Assembly (NCBI GenBank): GCA_037367355.1
Contig: CM074696.1
Coordinates: 4,340,001-4,404,000 of the forward strand
Direction of reading: 5' to 3'
Length of the DNA: 64,000 nt
Source of the DNA: Neoscytalidium dimidiatum
Lineage: Eukaryota > Ascomycota > Dothideomycetes > Botryosphaeriales > Botryosphaeriaceae
The notes below the pieces were generated by a model. That model ran no database searches and was not told where the DNA came from. It worked only from the letters and a program-made list of their open reading frames with translations. Made by a program: the position numbers and the translations under genes. Shown piece by piece: positions 53,532 through 64,000 of this stretch. Numbering within the stretch: position 1 is the first letter of the stretch; every line of letters starts with the position of its first letter.

Positions 53532-55706
53532 GGCATGATAAATTGGCAGACTGTCTTATAACCACCATTTTTTGCGCCGTTTTCCAACATCGCTTTTATG
53601 ATACGTGTTCACTTCTCGATGGCTGTTCTTTATAAGATATGAGATGCCAAAGTGGTCATAAATCCTTCTTCAAAATTGACGGCACACGCTTCTGTGTTGT
53701 GATCTTTTGGTTCATCACGGTGATCGCCTTAGCCGCCGGTTCCCGCTTTTGAAGCTGTTGAAAACTCCCATAGCCTCTATCGCGGCGGCATCGGAGCTCG
53801 AGCAGACAAACTAGACTCGTCTGGGGTAGCAGGATCCTTGTAGCTCGCCGTCTCAGGATAGAGGTTCTCGTTTGGTCACTTGGTGTAACAATCACACGGT
53901 TGCTTTCGATTGCACATCAGGTTGCGTTTTCGGCAGTGTCAGAGGTCCATCGCTATCTATGGCGACAGAGTGATCCAGCAGGGGGAATTTGGAGTATCCT
54001 GTAGGTCCATGATCCGGCCTCAGCGGTGTTGCGTTGTAAGAAAGTAGTCGGGTGAGGCGTGGTGTCGGAGAGATGCATGCTACCAACCGGATCCGCCTCA
54101 CCTGTGCCATCGGCCGAGTACGGTGCCGAGGCTAGCTCGCACTTCTGAACGATTACTGGATATCTCTCACCCCGCCTACGCAACAATAGATAGAAAGACG
54201 AATGACATGTACGTGACCAAATATTTGACTTTGTTCCATCTCCCTCGCTCTGCTCTGATTCCGTACGGCCGCCGTACGGTGTATACAAAATGCAGAGCGG
54301 AAATCTCACGTGTCCAGACGAGGTCATTTCCACCAATTCTCAAGCTATCCATTTTCACATCATATTATCATGTTTGGAATGGTTCGGATGTGATTCGCTG
54401 AAGCGTGGTTGGTATCCTTGATTCACGATACACACACTTTGCAAACGTCGCGGATTCTCCACAGAAGTGCTCTTGCTCGTAGACCGCAGCCGTGTGCAAG
54501 TCATAGCCCATTCTTTCGTCGAGTCTTGAGATGACATACATTAGTTCAATTATAATGAATATCTTTTAGAACTTCCTTTGCTCTGAATGGGCTAAATAGA
54601 TTCTTCAGCGCGAAGCACAATTCGACGAATTTGTTAGAGCGGACGAACACGGCCCCGCTCTTTACATGAGCGCTAGATCCAATGACCAAAATTCAAACGA
54701 GCATCAACTACCTGTTAAAGATCGAAGACCGCGCATAGTATTTACCTAATTGAGAGAGGCCTAAATAGGCCTAGTTCCATCCCTGTGTACATAGTCTCTG
54801 CTAGTCGTCAAGCCCCTAAGAGGGCCAACTATGGTTTTCAACAATAGTGGTACATCCGTGGCCCCGACCTTCTCCATGGGCGAGGACTTTGCTGCAGGTG
54901 AAAGAATATTTTTCGTTTACTGGGCTGTGTCTATACCCATCACTCTTGCGCTGCTTGCCGGGGTCCTCTTTGACCATATCTGAGATCCTTTGTGGGGACT
55001 GAAAATAAAACTGTGAAATCGGCTCGTCCAAATACGCGGATTCGGGTGGGTCCGAGACCACACTTGTGACAGGGAAAAGGGGGAGAATCACCTTGAACAG
55101 CCAGACCAGAAAACTCGGTGACAATTTTACCCATCAATTCAACTGTTTCTGTCAGCGATCTCAGCACCGTGTGACATTAAGTGTGTCTGTAACATTGCTG
55201 GTATCCGTACTTGTAAGAACGGCAAGCTTTGTATGCACTTCTAGAGAATCACCGCTAGCATACACCATCTTTTCTGCTTAAAAAAGAAACTTTGATGACT
55301 TCTAAAATTGGCGCTGACAGAATGGCGAATAGATGCTGCCGCAAGGACAAGATTCCTCTTATACCAAATGAACAAATCTTCAGTAGAGAAAAGAAAAAGC
55401 TTACACAAATTTAGGGATATACTCTAATAACGACTGCTAAACGACTATATATCTATCCCTACAACTGGAAAGAAAGTCTTAAACCGTAGCTCTATCTATA
55501 ACACGAAACAATCTAGGAAAAACCTAGAAATATAGTACAGAAGAATAGAAGACGCACAAACATGGGGTATCATCCGCGGAGAACCAGAAGGAGTTTATGA
55601 AAGCGAGTAAATGCCCCAACAAAAGTCAACCGCCTCTTTGATATTGACGAAGGAGTGACGCCGCCGAAATGCAAGGTGATGCAATATAAACGAGGGTATG
55701 TTTTTT
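53532..55706. other. AT-richer gene-poor region
   Basis: No supported gene. A frame at about 54410–54540 on the minus strand (including DERMGYDLHTAAVYEQEHF) is open for about 40 codons without a match. Around 55290–55560 the sequence is AT-rich with short inverted words such as CTAGG-AAAAA-CCTAG. It may be an old transposon remnant, but no open frame or terminal repeat is visible. The end of this stretch is 3' to the sterol acyltransferase. Confidence 0.45.
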
Positions 55707-57499
55707 TTAGACCAGTACGTACAAAGCGCACATCATAGAGAGTCCCAGGACCATGGAGAACCAGAACAGGACATTCTATATCGCGTCAGTCACTTTTAAT
55801 ATGGAGTGTAGAGTGAGTTTCCTTACGTTAAGAAGCGTCCTGCCTCTGACGGGCTTACTGCGCTGAACCGCAACAATTGGAATCTGAAGCATCATGGCAA
55901 ATGCACCATAGCCACGCAGCTTTTTAGTGATACAACCCATGACAAGCTCGTGGGCAGCAGCGCTGATGAGGAAGGTAATGATAGTAGCGGTAGAGCGCGA
56001 GAACCTGGGACGAGAAGCAGAGTAGACGTGACGACGGAGGAAGCGGTGAACGGGAATGTTCCATTCACGGGAGAACTCCAGCCAGTCACAGCTGTTCCAC
56101 CAGTCGGAGTAGAAGTGGCGGTCCGCAAAGCCTATTTTTGACTTAGCATATGAAACATCCGATGGAGGGGTAGTAACTCACAAGTCATTTCGGCGAAGGC
56201 ACCCAGCGCGTACTCAAAAATGACAAGGAAAACAAGCAAGAAGATCACAACGAAAGGAAAGAGCAGTCTGCTGATGGTCTCAAGGACGATGAGTGTGCGG
56301 TCTCCGACAGTACCTGGAAGTTCGAGCTGTTCGGCCGCAATATCCAATGCCGGCATGACGTATTGTTCCGTAACGAAAGTCAAGAGGAAAATGCAACCGA
56401 AGACAGCTAATGTCTTGAAGAACAGTTCCGACTTTCTAATACGCTCCGTCCGTGGGTATTCGAGCTCGTAGCAAAGCGTCGGGCAGAAAAGATAGTCGAC
56501 ATAGTTGTAGAGCGTAAGGTTCTTAGGATAGCTGACATTTCCGAGAGGAGAGACAAGCTCGTGTGCAAGATCATCACGCAGCTGTGCAAGAGATTCGTCG
56601 TTGGTCAGGTCGGCCTTTTCCTTCTCATCCTCAGGGGTGAGCTGATTGAGGTGGGTCTGGGCGCTAGGATACTTCCTGGCAGCGTCCATTGAAGCGTTCT
56701 CGGGATGGTCAAGCTCCTGAAGGCGACGCCTAGTTTCGCTAAGATGGCCATTGTAGAAGGCATAGGAATGCATCTTCATGAACAGGACAAGGTAGTGCAA
56801 GATGAAAAAGACCTGCGCAGTCCAGGTCCATCCACGGACGAAGGGCCAAAGAGTCCAGAAAACCAACCACACACCCTGAAATATGCTCTGCACCAGCATG
56901 CCATTCTTGCTCCAGCGAAGATCGCCCTTGCTGCTGTCGTAGAGCTTGTGGAGGGGCAGACTAATGGCGGTGGTGGCGCACATGATCAAGTCACTCAGGC
57001 CCATCTCCCAGACATTGGCAGTAAAAGTGTTCCACTGGCGGATGGACAGCGGGTATCCGGTCTCCTTGTAGTGGCGCACCATGTTCGAAAAGACCATGAT
57101 GGCCAAGCCAACCCAAAACAGCACAAAGAAGCCACGGAAATCACGGTAATCGCTCTGGGGATCGAAATGCGAAACGCGGGCGGCATACTCGACGGTAGGG
57201 AACAAGCGCTGCTTCTGCTGAGCGCGAACCTGGCGACGCGCAGACGACGTAGCATGCACCGAGGGCGGCGCATCGGCTGGGACAGGCGTAGAGCGGCCGC
57301 TTTGAAGTCGTGTCAATTTCGGGACCTCCTTTTCTCAGAGGGGGAAAACTGACCTGGAGAGTCCTGAGGGTGTAGCGTCCTCATTGGCGGCGCGCAGAAG
57401 CTGTGCATGTTCAGGCTTCCTCGCGCGCGGTTGAGCAATCTCAGGCCCAGCGTGCCCGTTCGCCAGGGCAGGCTCGAAGGAGGTGGTAGTGGAAGACAT
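55707..57499 (-). CDS. are2: Sterol O-acyltransferase (ARE1/ARE2 type, MBOAT family)
   Basis: Four exons (57499–57354, 57299–56182, 56131–55827, 55775–55707) encode 545 residues. The enzyme esterifies ergosterol with acyl-CoA in the ER for storage in lipid droplets. Several long hydrophobic segments are visible. The MBOAT signature FYSDWWN (428–434) is followed by FSREWNIPVHRFL, and the catalytic His 482 lies in ISAAAHELVMG. The FYSDWWN region is only complete after the third exon is joined (MTCFADRHFYSDWWN). The N-terminal 100 residues are hydrophilic, as usual. The alternative is a DGAT1-type acyltransferase of the same family. The motif FYxDWWN is shared, so the sterol assignment is by overall similarity. 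The gene is head-to-head with the AP-1 gene. Confidence 0.85.
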
Positions 57500-57984
57500 T
57501 AAGACGTTCCGCAATGCCCGCAGGCGCGCGCAGGAAGAATTCTGGGGTGAAAGATACTAGCGGTGACTCGAGGAGGAAGAGCGGAAGTGCCGGCAAAGGC
57601 AGGAGAGAGGTTGGGGGTGTGTTGATATATTGGCACGGAAAGAGGCGGAGAGCTTCGCGAAAGGCAACGAGCTCATCCTGGGCCAGCGTCATCAGGGCTG
57701 AAGGCGGCGGCAGGGCGGATTTTAGGGGGCGGGCGGAGTTAATTTTAGGGTGGCCCAAAGTGGAGGGCGGTCGCGCCCAGGAGTCTTGGCCAGGTAGAGA
57801 CATCGCTACTGTGCAGCCCGCTGAGCAGCGGCCATCTAAAGACGGAGCTCACCCGCTTCATGCCACCACAACCTCTCTGACCGCCCGCCGCCCACCCAAA
57901 AGCTTCCTCGTCTCGTCTCGTCACGCCCTCCGGCGCGTGTCCTGCCCGTCGTCGCCCCCCCGCCGAGAGCGCTCTCCACGCACA
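57500..57984. promoter_or_regulatory. Head-to-head promoter of sterol acyltransferase and AP-1 gamma genes
   Basis: 485 bases between two divergent start codons. Both genes are housekeeping genes, so a shared constitutive promoter is likely. The stretch near 57890–57984 is pyrimidine-rich and directly precedes the AP-1 start. Confidence 0.5.
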
Positions 57985-60858
57985 ATGAGCTCCCGTACGT
58001 GGCTTTCTTGCGCCCGATGCCGCCCTACGCCCGCTGACCCCAGTTTGTGCTCCAGTCAAGCAATTCATCCGCAACGTGCGCGCCGCCAAGACCATTGCAG
58101 ACGAGCGAGCCGTCGTGCAGAAGGAGAGTGCCGCCATTCGAGCCAGCTTCCGCGAGGAGAGCCATGACTCCAACGTCCGGTAATGCTCCTGTCCGCCTAC
58201 TCCCCGCTGCCTGCTGATGCCCCGCCTAGGAGGAACAATGTTGCCAAGCTGCTATACCTCTTCACCTTGGGTGAGCGCACCCACTTCGGCCAGATAGAAT
58301 GTCTCAAACTGCTCGCCTCGCCACGATTCGCCGACAAGCGCTTGGGCTACTTGGGCACCATGCTGCTGCTGGACGAGAACCAAGAGGTTTTGACACTGGT
58401 CACCAACTCGCTCAAGAAGTATGTCTCATTACGAATCATGTCTGAGCTTGGAGTTCTGACTGTGCCTGCAGTGACTTGAACCACCCGAACCAGTACATTG
58501 TGGGCCTCGCCCTTTGCACCCTCGGCAACATTGCGTCGATAGAAATGTCCCGCGACCTATTCCCTGAAGTTGAGACCATTCTCTCCAGCGCGAACCCTTA
58601 CATCCGTCGGAAAGCTGCCCTCTGCGCAATGAGAATTTGCCGCAAAGTCCCGGATCTGCAAGAGCACTTTTTCGAGAAAGCCAAACTGCTTCTTTCGGAC
58701 CGCAACCATGGCGTTTTAATTTGCGGTCTGACGCTGGTCACCAGTCTGTGCGAGGCTGACGAGGAGGAGGGAGACGAGCTGGGCGTGGTTGACATGTTCA
58801 AGCCCATAACCCCGCATCTCGTCAAGATGCTAAAGACTCTATCCAGCTCAGGCTATACTCCTGAGCATGACGTCAATGGCATCACCGATCCCTTCCTTCA
58901 GGTCAAGATTCTCAGATTACTGCGTGTCTTCGGCCGTGGTGACGCTCAGACCAGTGAACAGATCAATGACATCCTCGCACAGGTACGACCGTGTTTCGTC
59001 GGGAAGCAGAAAATTTCGAGGCTAATAGTCGACAGGTTGCTACGAACACTGACTCCTCTAAGAACGTGGGAAACTCGATTTTGTATGAAGCTGTGCTTAC
59101 CATCCTCGACATTGAAGCCGATTCTGGCCTGCGTGTCCTCGGTGTCAATATTCTCGGCAAATTCCTGGCAAATAGAGACAACAACATTAGATACGTTGCT
59201 CTCAACACGCTCATCAAGGTTGTTGCAGTGGAACCAAATGCCGTCCAAAGGCATAGGAACACCATTCTGGATTGTCTTCGGGATCCCGATATCAGTATTC
59301 GCCGCAGAGCTTTGGATCTCAGCTTCACTTTGATTAACGAGCAAAATGTTCGCGTTTTGATCAGAGAGTTGCTTTCTTTCTTAGAGGTTGCCGATAATGA
59401 GTTCAAGCCCATCATGACCACACAGATTGGCATCGCAGCAGACCGTTATGCGCCGAACAAAAGGTGGCATATTGACACAATGCTCCGTGTGCTCAAACTC
59501 GTAAGTTGAAAGCTTCTGTCGGAATTGGGGATCTCTGGAATCTCTATTTCTAACCAGATTGCTAGGCCGGAAACTATGTCAAAGAGCAGATCCTCGCCTC
59601 CTTTGTCCGTCTTGTCGCAAATACCCCAGACCTTCAGACGTACACCGTGCAGAAACTGTATGCCAGCCTCAAAGACGATATTACGCAGGAAGGACTGACC
59701 CTGGCTGGATCATGGGCCATTGGCGAGTATGGTGATGCATTGTTGCGCGGTGGTCAGTATGAAGAGGAAGAATTGGTCAAGGATATCAAGGAGAGCGACA
59801 TTGTCGATCTCTTTGGGACCATTCTCAACAGCAACTACGCCGGACAAATCGTGACGGAATACATAATCACCGCTGCCATGAAGTTGACTACCCGACTCTC
59901 CGACCCTGCACAAATCGAACGTCTCCGACGATTGATGCTTTCGCATCAGACTCACCTCGATGTCGAAATTCAACAGCGCGCTGTTGAGTACGGCAACCTC
60001 TTTGGGTTCGACCAGATTAGGAGGGGTGTCTTGGAAAAGATGCCGCCTCCCGAAATTCGCGAGTCCCAGAGAGTATTGGGTGAAGCATCGACAAAGAGCA
60101 AGCGGAACTCCAAGATCTCAAAGAAGAAACCTAGCCAAATCACCGAGTCGGACATGTTGTTGGATCTCATGGGTGGGTCAGATGGGCCTGGGCCAGAGGC
60201 TAGTGCATCAACGAATGGTTCCCAGAACAACGCAGACCTACTGGCAGATATCCTCGGAGGTGGCTCACCAGCACCCCAGACGACTTCTCCGCCACCCGCT
60301 GGAGGCTCCAATGTCAACGCCATCATGGACCTTTTCAACACACCGAGCCAAAGCAGCACACCCGCACCTCAAGCAGCAGCACCACGATCAACTGCATCGG
60401 CGGACCTATTCGGAAGCCTTGGTACACCACCTCCGCAAACTGCAACGCCACCGCCGGGTGGTGCTCCAGCACACCAGGCCTACAATAAGAACGACCTTTT
60501 GATCACATTCCAAATCCAGCGTAGTGGAAATACTGCACAAGTTCTTGCCCGGTTCCGGAACAATAGCAGTTTTGATCATCTCAGCAATGTTACTTTACAG
60601 GCCGCAGTACCGAAGAGTCAGAAGTTGCAATTGCAGGCAATCAGCAACGGCGAGTTGGATGGAGGACAGGAGGCCACGCAGCAAATGCGGATAGCTGCAG
60701 TCAATGGCGTAAGTAGAACTTCTTGGTGCGGAGATTGAGTGTTAACTAACTTTCCGCTGCAGCCCCTTGCCCCAAAGCTCCGTCTGAGGTTGAAGATTGG
60801 TTACGTGAAGAATGGAGAGAACGTCATGGAGCAGGTCGACTGGTCCGAGCCTTCGTAG
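57985..60858 (+). CDS. apl4: AP-1 clathrin adaptor complex gamma subunit
   Basis: Seven exons (57985–57994, 58056–58179, 58230–58418, 58472–58982, 59036–59500, 59566–60708, 60763–60858) encode 845 residues. The first exon codes only MSS plus one base. The adaptin trunk begins [20 protein letters not shown], followed by [20 protein letters not shown] and the armadillo-like repeats to about residue 570. A Ser/Pro/Gln-rich hinge (about 600–720) includes [14 protein letters not shown] and DLFGSLG, which resemble clathrin-binding boxes. The C-terminal gamma-ear starts near [13 protein letters not shown] and ends QVDWSEPS. The complex sorts cargo between the trans-Golgi and endosomes. The length fits fungal gamma-adaptins. 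The frame is consistent over all six introns. Confidence 0.93.
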
Positions 60859-61275
60859 TTCCCTTTTTCCCCATATTTTTTTGCCTTTTGAGGCTTATGC
60901 GTGGCGGTCTCGGTGTTTTTTTTTAGGACTTGGAGCAGTTAACGGGGAAGTATCAAAGCCCACTATCCACACCACCCCCTTCCTTTTGATGTTGTAGCGG
61001 GGAGTTATTTCTGTTCTTCGACAATGTTGTAACTTTTTGATTTGCCGAAAAGCAGCATTAGAACGGGTGAAAGGTGAAGATATTCACAGGACAGGCATAT
61101 GGTGGAAATCAGAGAGACGCCGGGACGATTCAATGTACACGTTGAAATGGAGGAAAAAGAAATCAAAGAAGTTATGCAAGCTAATGAAGAAGTGTGTATT
61201 TCAAAAAGAATGTTCACATTACTATCACCCCATGTACTTTCTAAAAGTCGACACCCTCTTGGCCCCTCACGATCC
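60859..61275. other. Intergenic, convergent 3' ends
   Basis: 417 bases between the convergent AP-1 and xylanase genes. T-rich runs are near the AP-1 stop. No coding pattern is supported. Confidence 0.55.
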
Positions 61276-62616
61276 TCAGTTTTTCCCGCCCTCCAGCACG
61301 TCCGCGACGCTGTACCAAGCCGGCTTCCTCGTGTAGTTGGCCCAGAAAAGCGTCGCGTCGCCCTGGCCGGGGAAGGTGCCGGGCACCCAGCTCAGCGGGT
61401 CGTAAAAGTCCCACACGGTGACGCCGACGCAGGCCTCGACGCCGACGCACGCGCGCACGCTGTCGGCGTAGTCGACGGCCTGCTGGGCCGTCTTGGCGGC
61501 GCTGTTGGGCAGCTCGACGCGCACGTCCAGCTCCGTGATGGCGAGCTCGATGCCGCCGCCGAGGGCCGCGAAGGCCTCCATGTTCGCGACCTGGGCGGCG
61601 TAGGAGGGCGTGCTGTTGGCGACGAAGTGCGACTGCAGGCCGACGCCGTCGATGGGGACGGGCGGGGTGGCGGCGCGGAAGGACCGGACGAGGGCGCGGA
61701 CGGCGTCGGACTTGTCGTTGACGGTCTCGATGTTGTAGTCGTTGTAGTAGAGCTTGGTCTTCTTGGTGTACTTGCGCGCGAACTGGAAGGCCAGCGGGAT
61801 GTACGAGGGGCCGATGGTGTCGAGCCTATCATAAGGCGCATGGTCAGTCGGACTATTCTTTTGTAACCTCTTTTTTTTTTTTCATATCTTCTTTCTCCGA
61901 TAAGATTCCTCGCGGCTCTTTTTCCTCCTTTCGTTTCTTCCCGCCCCTCCTCTTTTGGGTGTGGGTGGGGGAAGAAGCCCACCAGATGTCGGACCTGTAC
62001 GTCCCGTTGTCCTCGAAGGCCTCGTTGACGACGTCCCAGGCGTAGCATTCGCGGTCGTAGTAGCCCGCCACGTGCTTGATGTGGTTCTCGAGGATCGAGA
62101 TCAGCTCGTCGCGCGTCCACGTCTGCGACGTCAGCCAGTCCGGCAGCTGGTTATGCCAGAGCAGGTTGTGGCAGCGGCGCAGCTGGCCCGCGCGGACGGC
62201 CGGGTCGATGACCTGGTCGCCGGCCGTGAAGTTGAAGACGTCGCGGCCGGGCTCGGTGTACATCCACTATTTCATTGACTGTCAGGATCAAAGGGGGCGG
62301 GGGGGAAAGGATATTGTTGGTGATACACCGGGAATAGAGAGAAAATTGGAGGGGAGTGATTGGGAGGGGGAGCCCGTGTTCTGCTTACCTTCTGTCCATT
62401 CGCTGGTGTCACCTGCGAAAACTCCTTCTTATCGTACGCTATCGAAAGGTACTTTGAGTCATTGAAGGCTACGTTGTCGATGGCAGTGCCGAAATACAGC
62501 AGGCCCGCCTTCTTCGCCAGTTCTCCCAATCTCTTCTCGCGGCTGTCTTTATGCTCGGATGCGGGAGCCGCAGCTGCTAGGGCAGCGGCGAAGACGGTGG
62601 TGCTTAGGAACTTCAT
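61276..62616 (-). CDS. Secreted GH10 endo-1,4-beta-xylanase
   Basis: Three exons (62616–62389, 62266–61983, 61825–61276) encode 353 residues. A signal peptide (MKFLSTTVFAAALAAAAPA) is followed by the GH10 barrel without a carbohydrate-binding module. The acid/base Glu 158 lies in WDVVNEAFEDNG. The nucleophile Glu 269 lies in AITELDVRVEL. Upstream, KKAGLLYFGTAIDN, the LLWHNQLPDWL stretch with conserved His, and PIDGVGLQSHF are classical for the family. It cleaves xylan backbones outside the cell. The two introns (122 and 157 nt) are longer than usual but restore the barrel. The start at 62616 is the ATG with the signal peptide, preceded by an out-of-use GTG. Expression is usually under XlnR-type control; no site was checked. 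Confidence 0.93.
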
Positions 62617-64000
62617 CACAAATAGAACGAAGGAAGACCAGGTACGACGGAAAAAGTAGATGCTTGCTCACTGTAGAAAAAGCTCACCAAAGAGGGGGAC
62701 ATGGCCAATATATACTTCCACAAGACGTGAGACTTGCCAATCAATTGGTACTAATTCTTTTGTCTCTTCCCCTCATTCTACGCCCCTGGCGGCTGGAACG
62801 CCACATGCATGCTGAGATCTCTTCGTTTGCGGAGAAATGCCTTGGAGAAGTATGGGGAAAACATAACAGGCTCGGGAGATCGACGGCCGGGTAAAACCGT
62901 AGTGCATGGTCATCTGCGCGCTACGCGCTTTTGAGGAAAGCGGGAGGATAAAGTAAACCGAGACGAAGAATCATAATGGCATGGTACGCATCTTGGAGAA
63001 ACGACGATTCAGCAGCCCAGAAAGTAGAAGAAGTCTCAAGATATGCCTGAAAAACTTCGCGGAAATTCTCAATTAGCAGGCCCCGAGAGAAGGAGAGAGA
63101 GGGAGAGAGAGAGAGTATAATTCGGGTCTACAGATCAGGCAGGACGGCCACAGTTGATGGCACCACCATTTCCCATGAACCGGGAATACAGAGCCAGGCT
63201 AAAGTCGATAAGATGGGATAATGATAGGGACTGTTCCGGGCAGAGTCAGAACAACTAATATAGCCTACCTCTTCCGTCTGGCCGGTTGCTATGATTTGCC
63301 TTCGTGCGCCTACTGGATGGGTGCGGCATGCCGAATAGGAGGATGCTCGCTCAAAGCTGCCGCTGCGGGGATGCTGAGCCTTAACGCGCAGGACCCGGCT
63401 GGGCTCTCTATCATTCAGGCTAAATATCTACATCCTCCTTAGCGCAATTCACCATCTCCACAAGCATGGTGCGTTCCTGCATGCAAGTGACAGGCGCATT
63501 TGACATGCTGAAGACGTGGCTGTGCAATGCAGGGGCAGAACGGAGATATCGGGTTGAAGCGTCCTGATGCCAGCATCCTTGAAGTGCAACAAAACAAACC
63601 ATCAGCGACAACACTGACAACAGCTTCGCACAAATTAGACAGACACATGTTAGGATCAGAGCGCAGTTTCCTGCCATCAAATCAGATTCAGTAGACGCAG
63701 GAAAAAGCGCTTTTATTCCCCGTTCATCGTGTAAAAAGGTTCAAGCAAAGAGAGATTCGATGTTCAAAACCCCATGGGGATTTGTTCCGTTCATGCGCCG
63801 GTATCTCCATGCCATTCTCTCTTCTTTGCTAAGAAAGAAGAACGAAGTGAGGGCACAACCATAGCAACACCAGGTAACCAACCAAGGAGAGAAAATGTGT
63901 TGGGGTATTGTTCGAAAAAGAAAATTCGCCGGCGCATGAGCCGTTGATCCGCCAAAGAGATACGAGAAAGTGACAAGTCCACAAGAAAAGTAAATAGAAC
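62617..64000. other. Empty right-hand end
   Basis: About 1.4 kb upstream of the xylanase. It includes a short GA-rich run at about 63083–63118 and unrecognised open frames under 90 codons. No repeat or RNA gene is seen. Confidence 0.55.

Overview
The window is nuclear DNA of a filamentous ascomycete (Pezizomycotina). The genes are split by many short GT–AG introns of about 50–60 nt. They include Zn2Cys6 and C2H2/Fungal_trans regulators, dispersed 5S rRNA genes and typical fungal housekeeping genes. The metabolic genes (galacturonate catabolism, a GH10 xylanase, a cellobiose-dehydrogenase-type cytochrome, a quercetinase-like bicupin) suggest a plant-associated species. A Dothideomycete is my best guess, by inference only. 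All exon boundaries were read by eye from splice signals and frame continuity.

Layout. 1–3.2 kb: a divergent pair for D-galacturonate catabolism, a gaaC-type aldolase (running off the left edge and apparently frameshifted inside a GGA microsatellite) and a gaaA-type reductase. 4.7–6.3 kb: a small lipocalin-like gene and a relic of a protein-arginine-deiminase-like gene. 7.4–15.1 kb: two transcription factors (C2H2 plus Fungal_trans, and Zn2Cys6). 16.6–21.9 kb: three minus-strand genes, Vam7 SNARE, EB1 and a DOMON/cytochrome b561 protein. 21.9–26.9 kb: a gene-poor stretch. 26.9–30.7 kb: a bicupin dioxygenase divergent from a 12-exon P450. 32.6 kb: a multi-pass membrane protein.

34.7–39.1 kb holds the most novel feature. 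Four tandem minus-strand copies of a small two-exon gene family that I do not recognise share a conserved core and intron position. Copies B and D are intact; A and C are broken by stops and frameshifts.

39.4–50.0 kb: a Zn2Cys6 regulator divergent from a CoA-transferase family III enzyme, then Sec39 and a SnoaL-like protein. 50.2–53.5 kb: two 5S rRNA genes in inverted orientation flank a degenerate glutamine-synthetase-like gene. 53.5–55.7 kb is AT-richer and gene-poor. 55.7–62.6 kb: sterol O-acyltransferase head-to-head with AP-1 gamma-adaptin, then a GH10 xylanase. The right-hand end is empty.

The housekeeping genes serve membrane traffic (Vam7 at the vacuole, Sec39 at the ER, AP-1 at the trans-Golgi), microtubules (EB1) and sterol storage. 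The remaining genes deal with plant polymers, plant phenolics and regulation.
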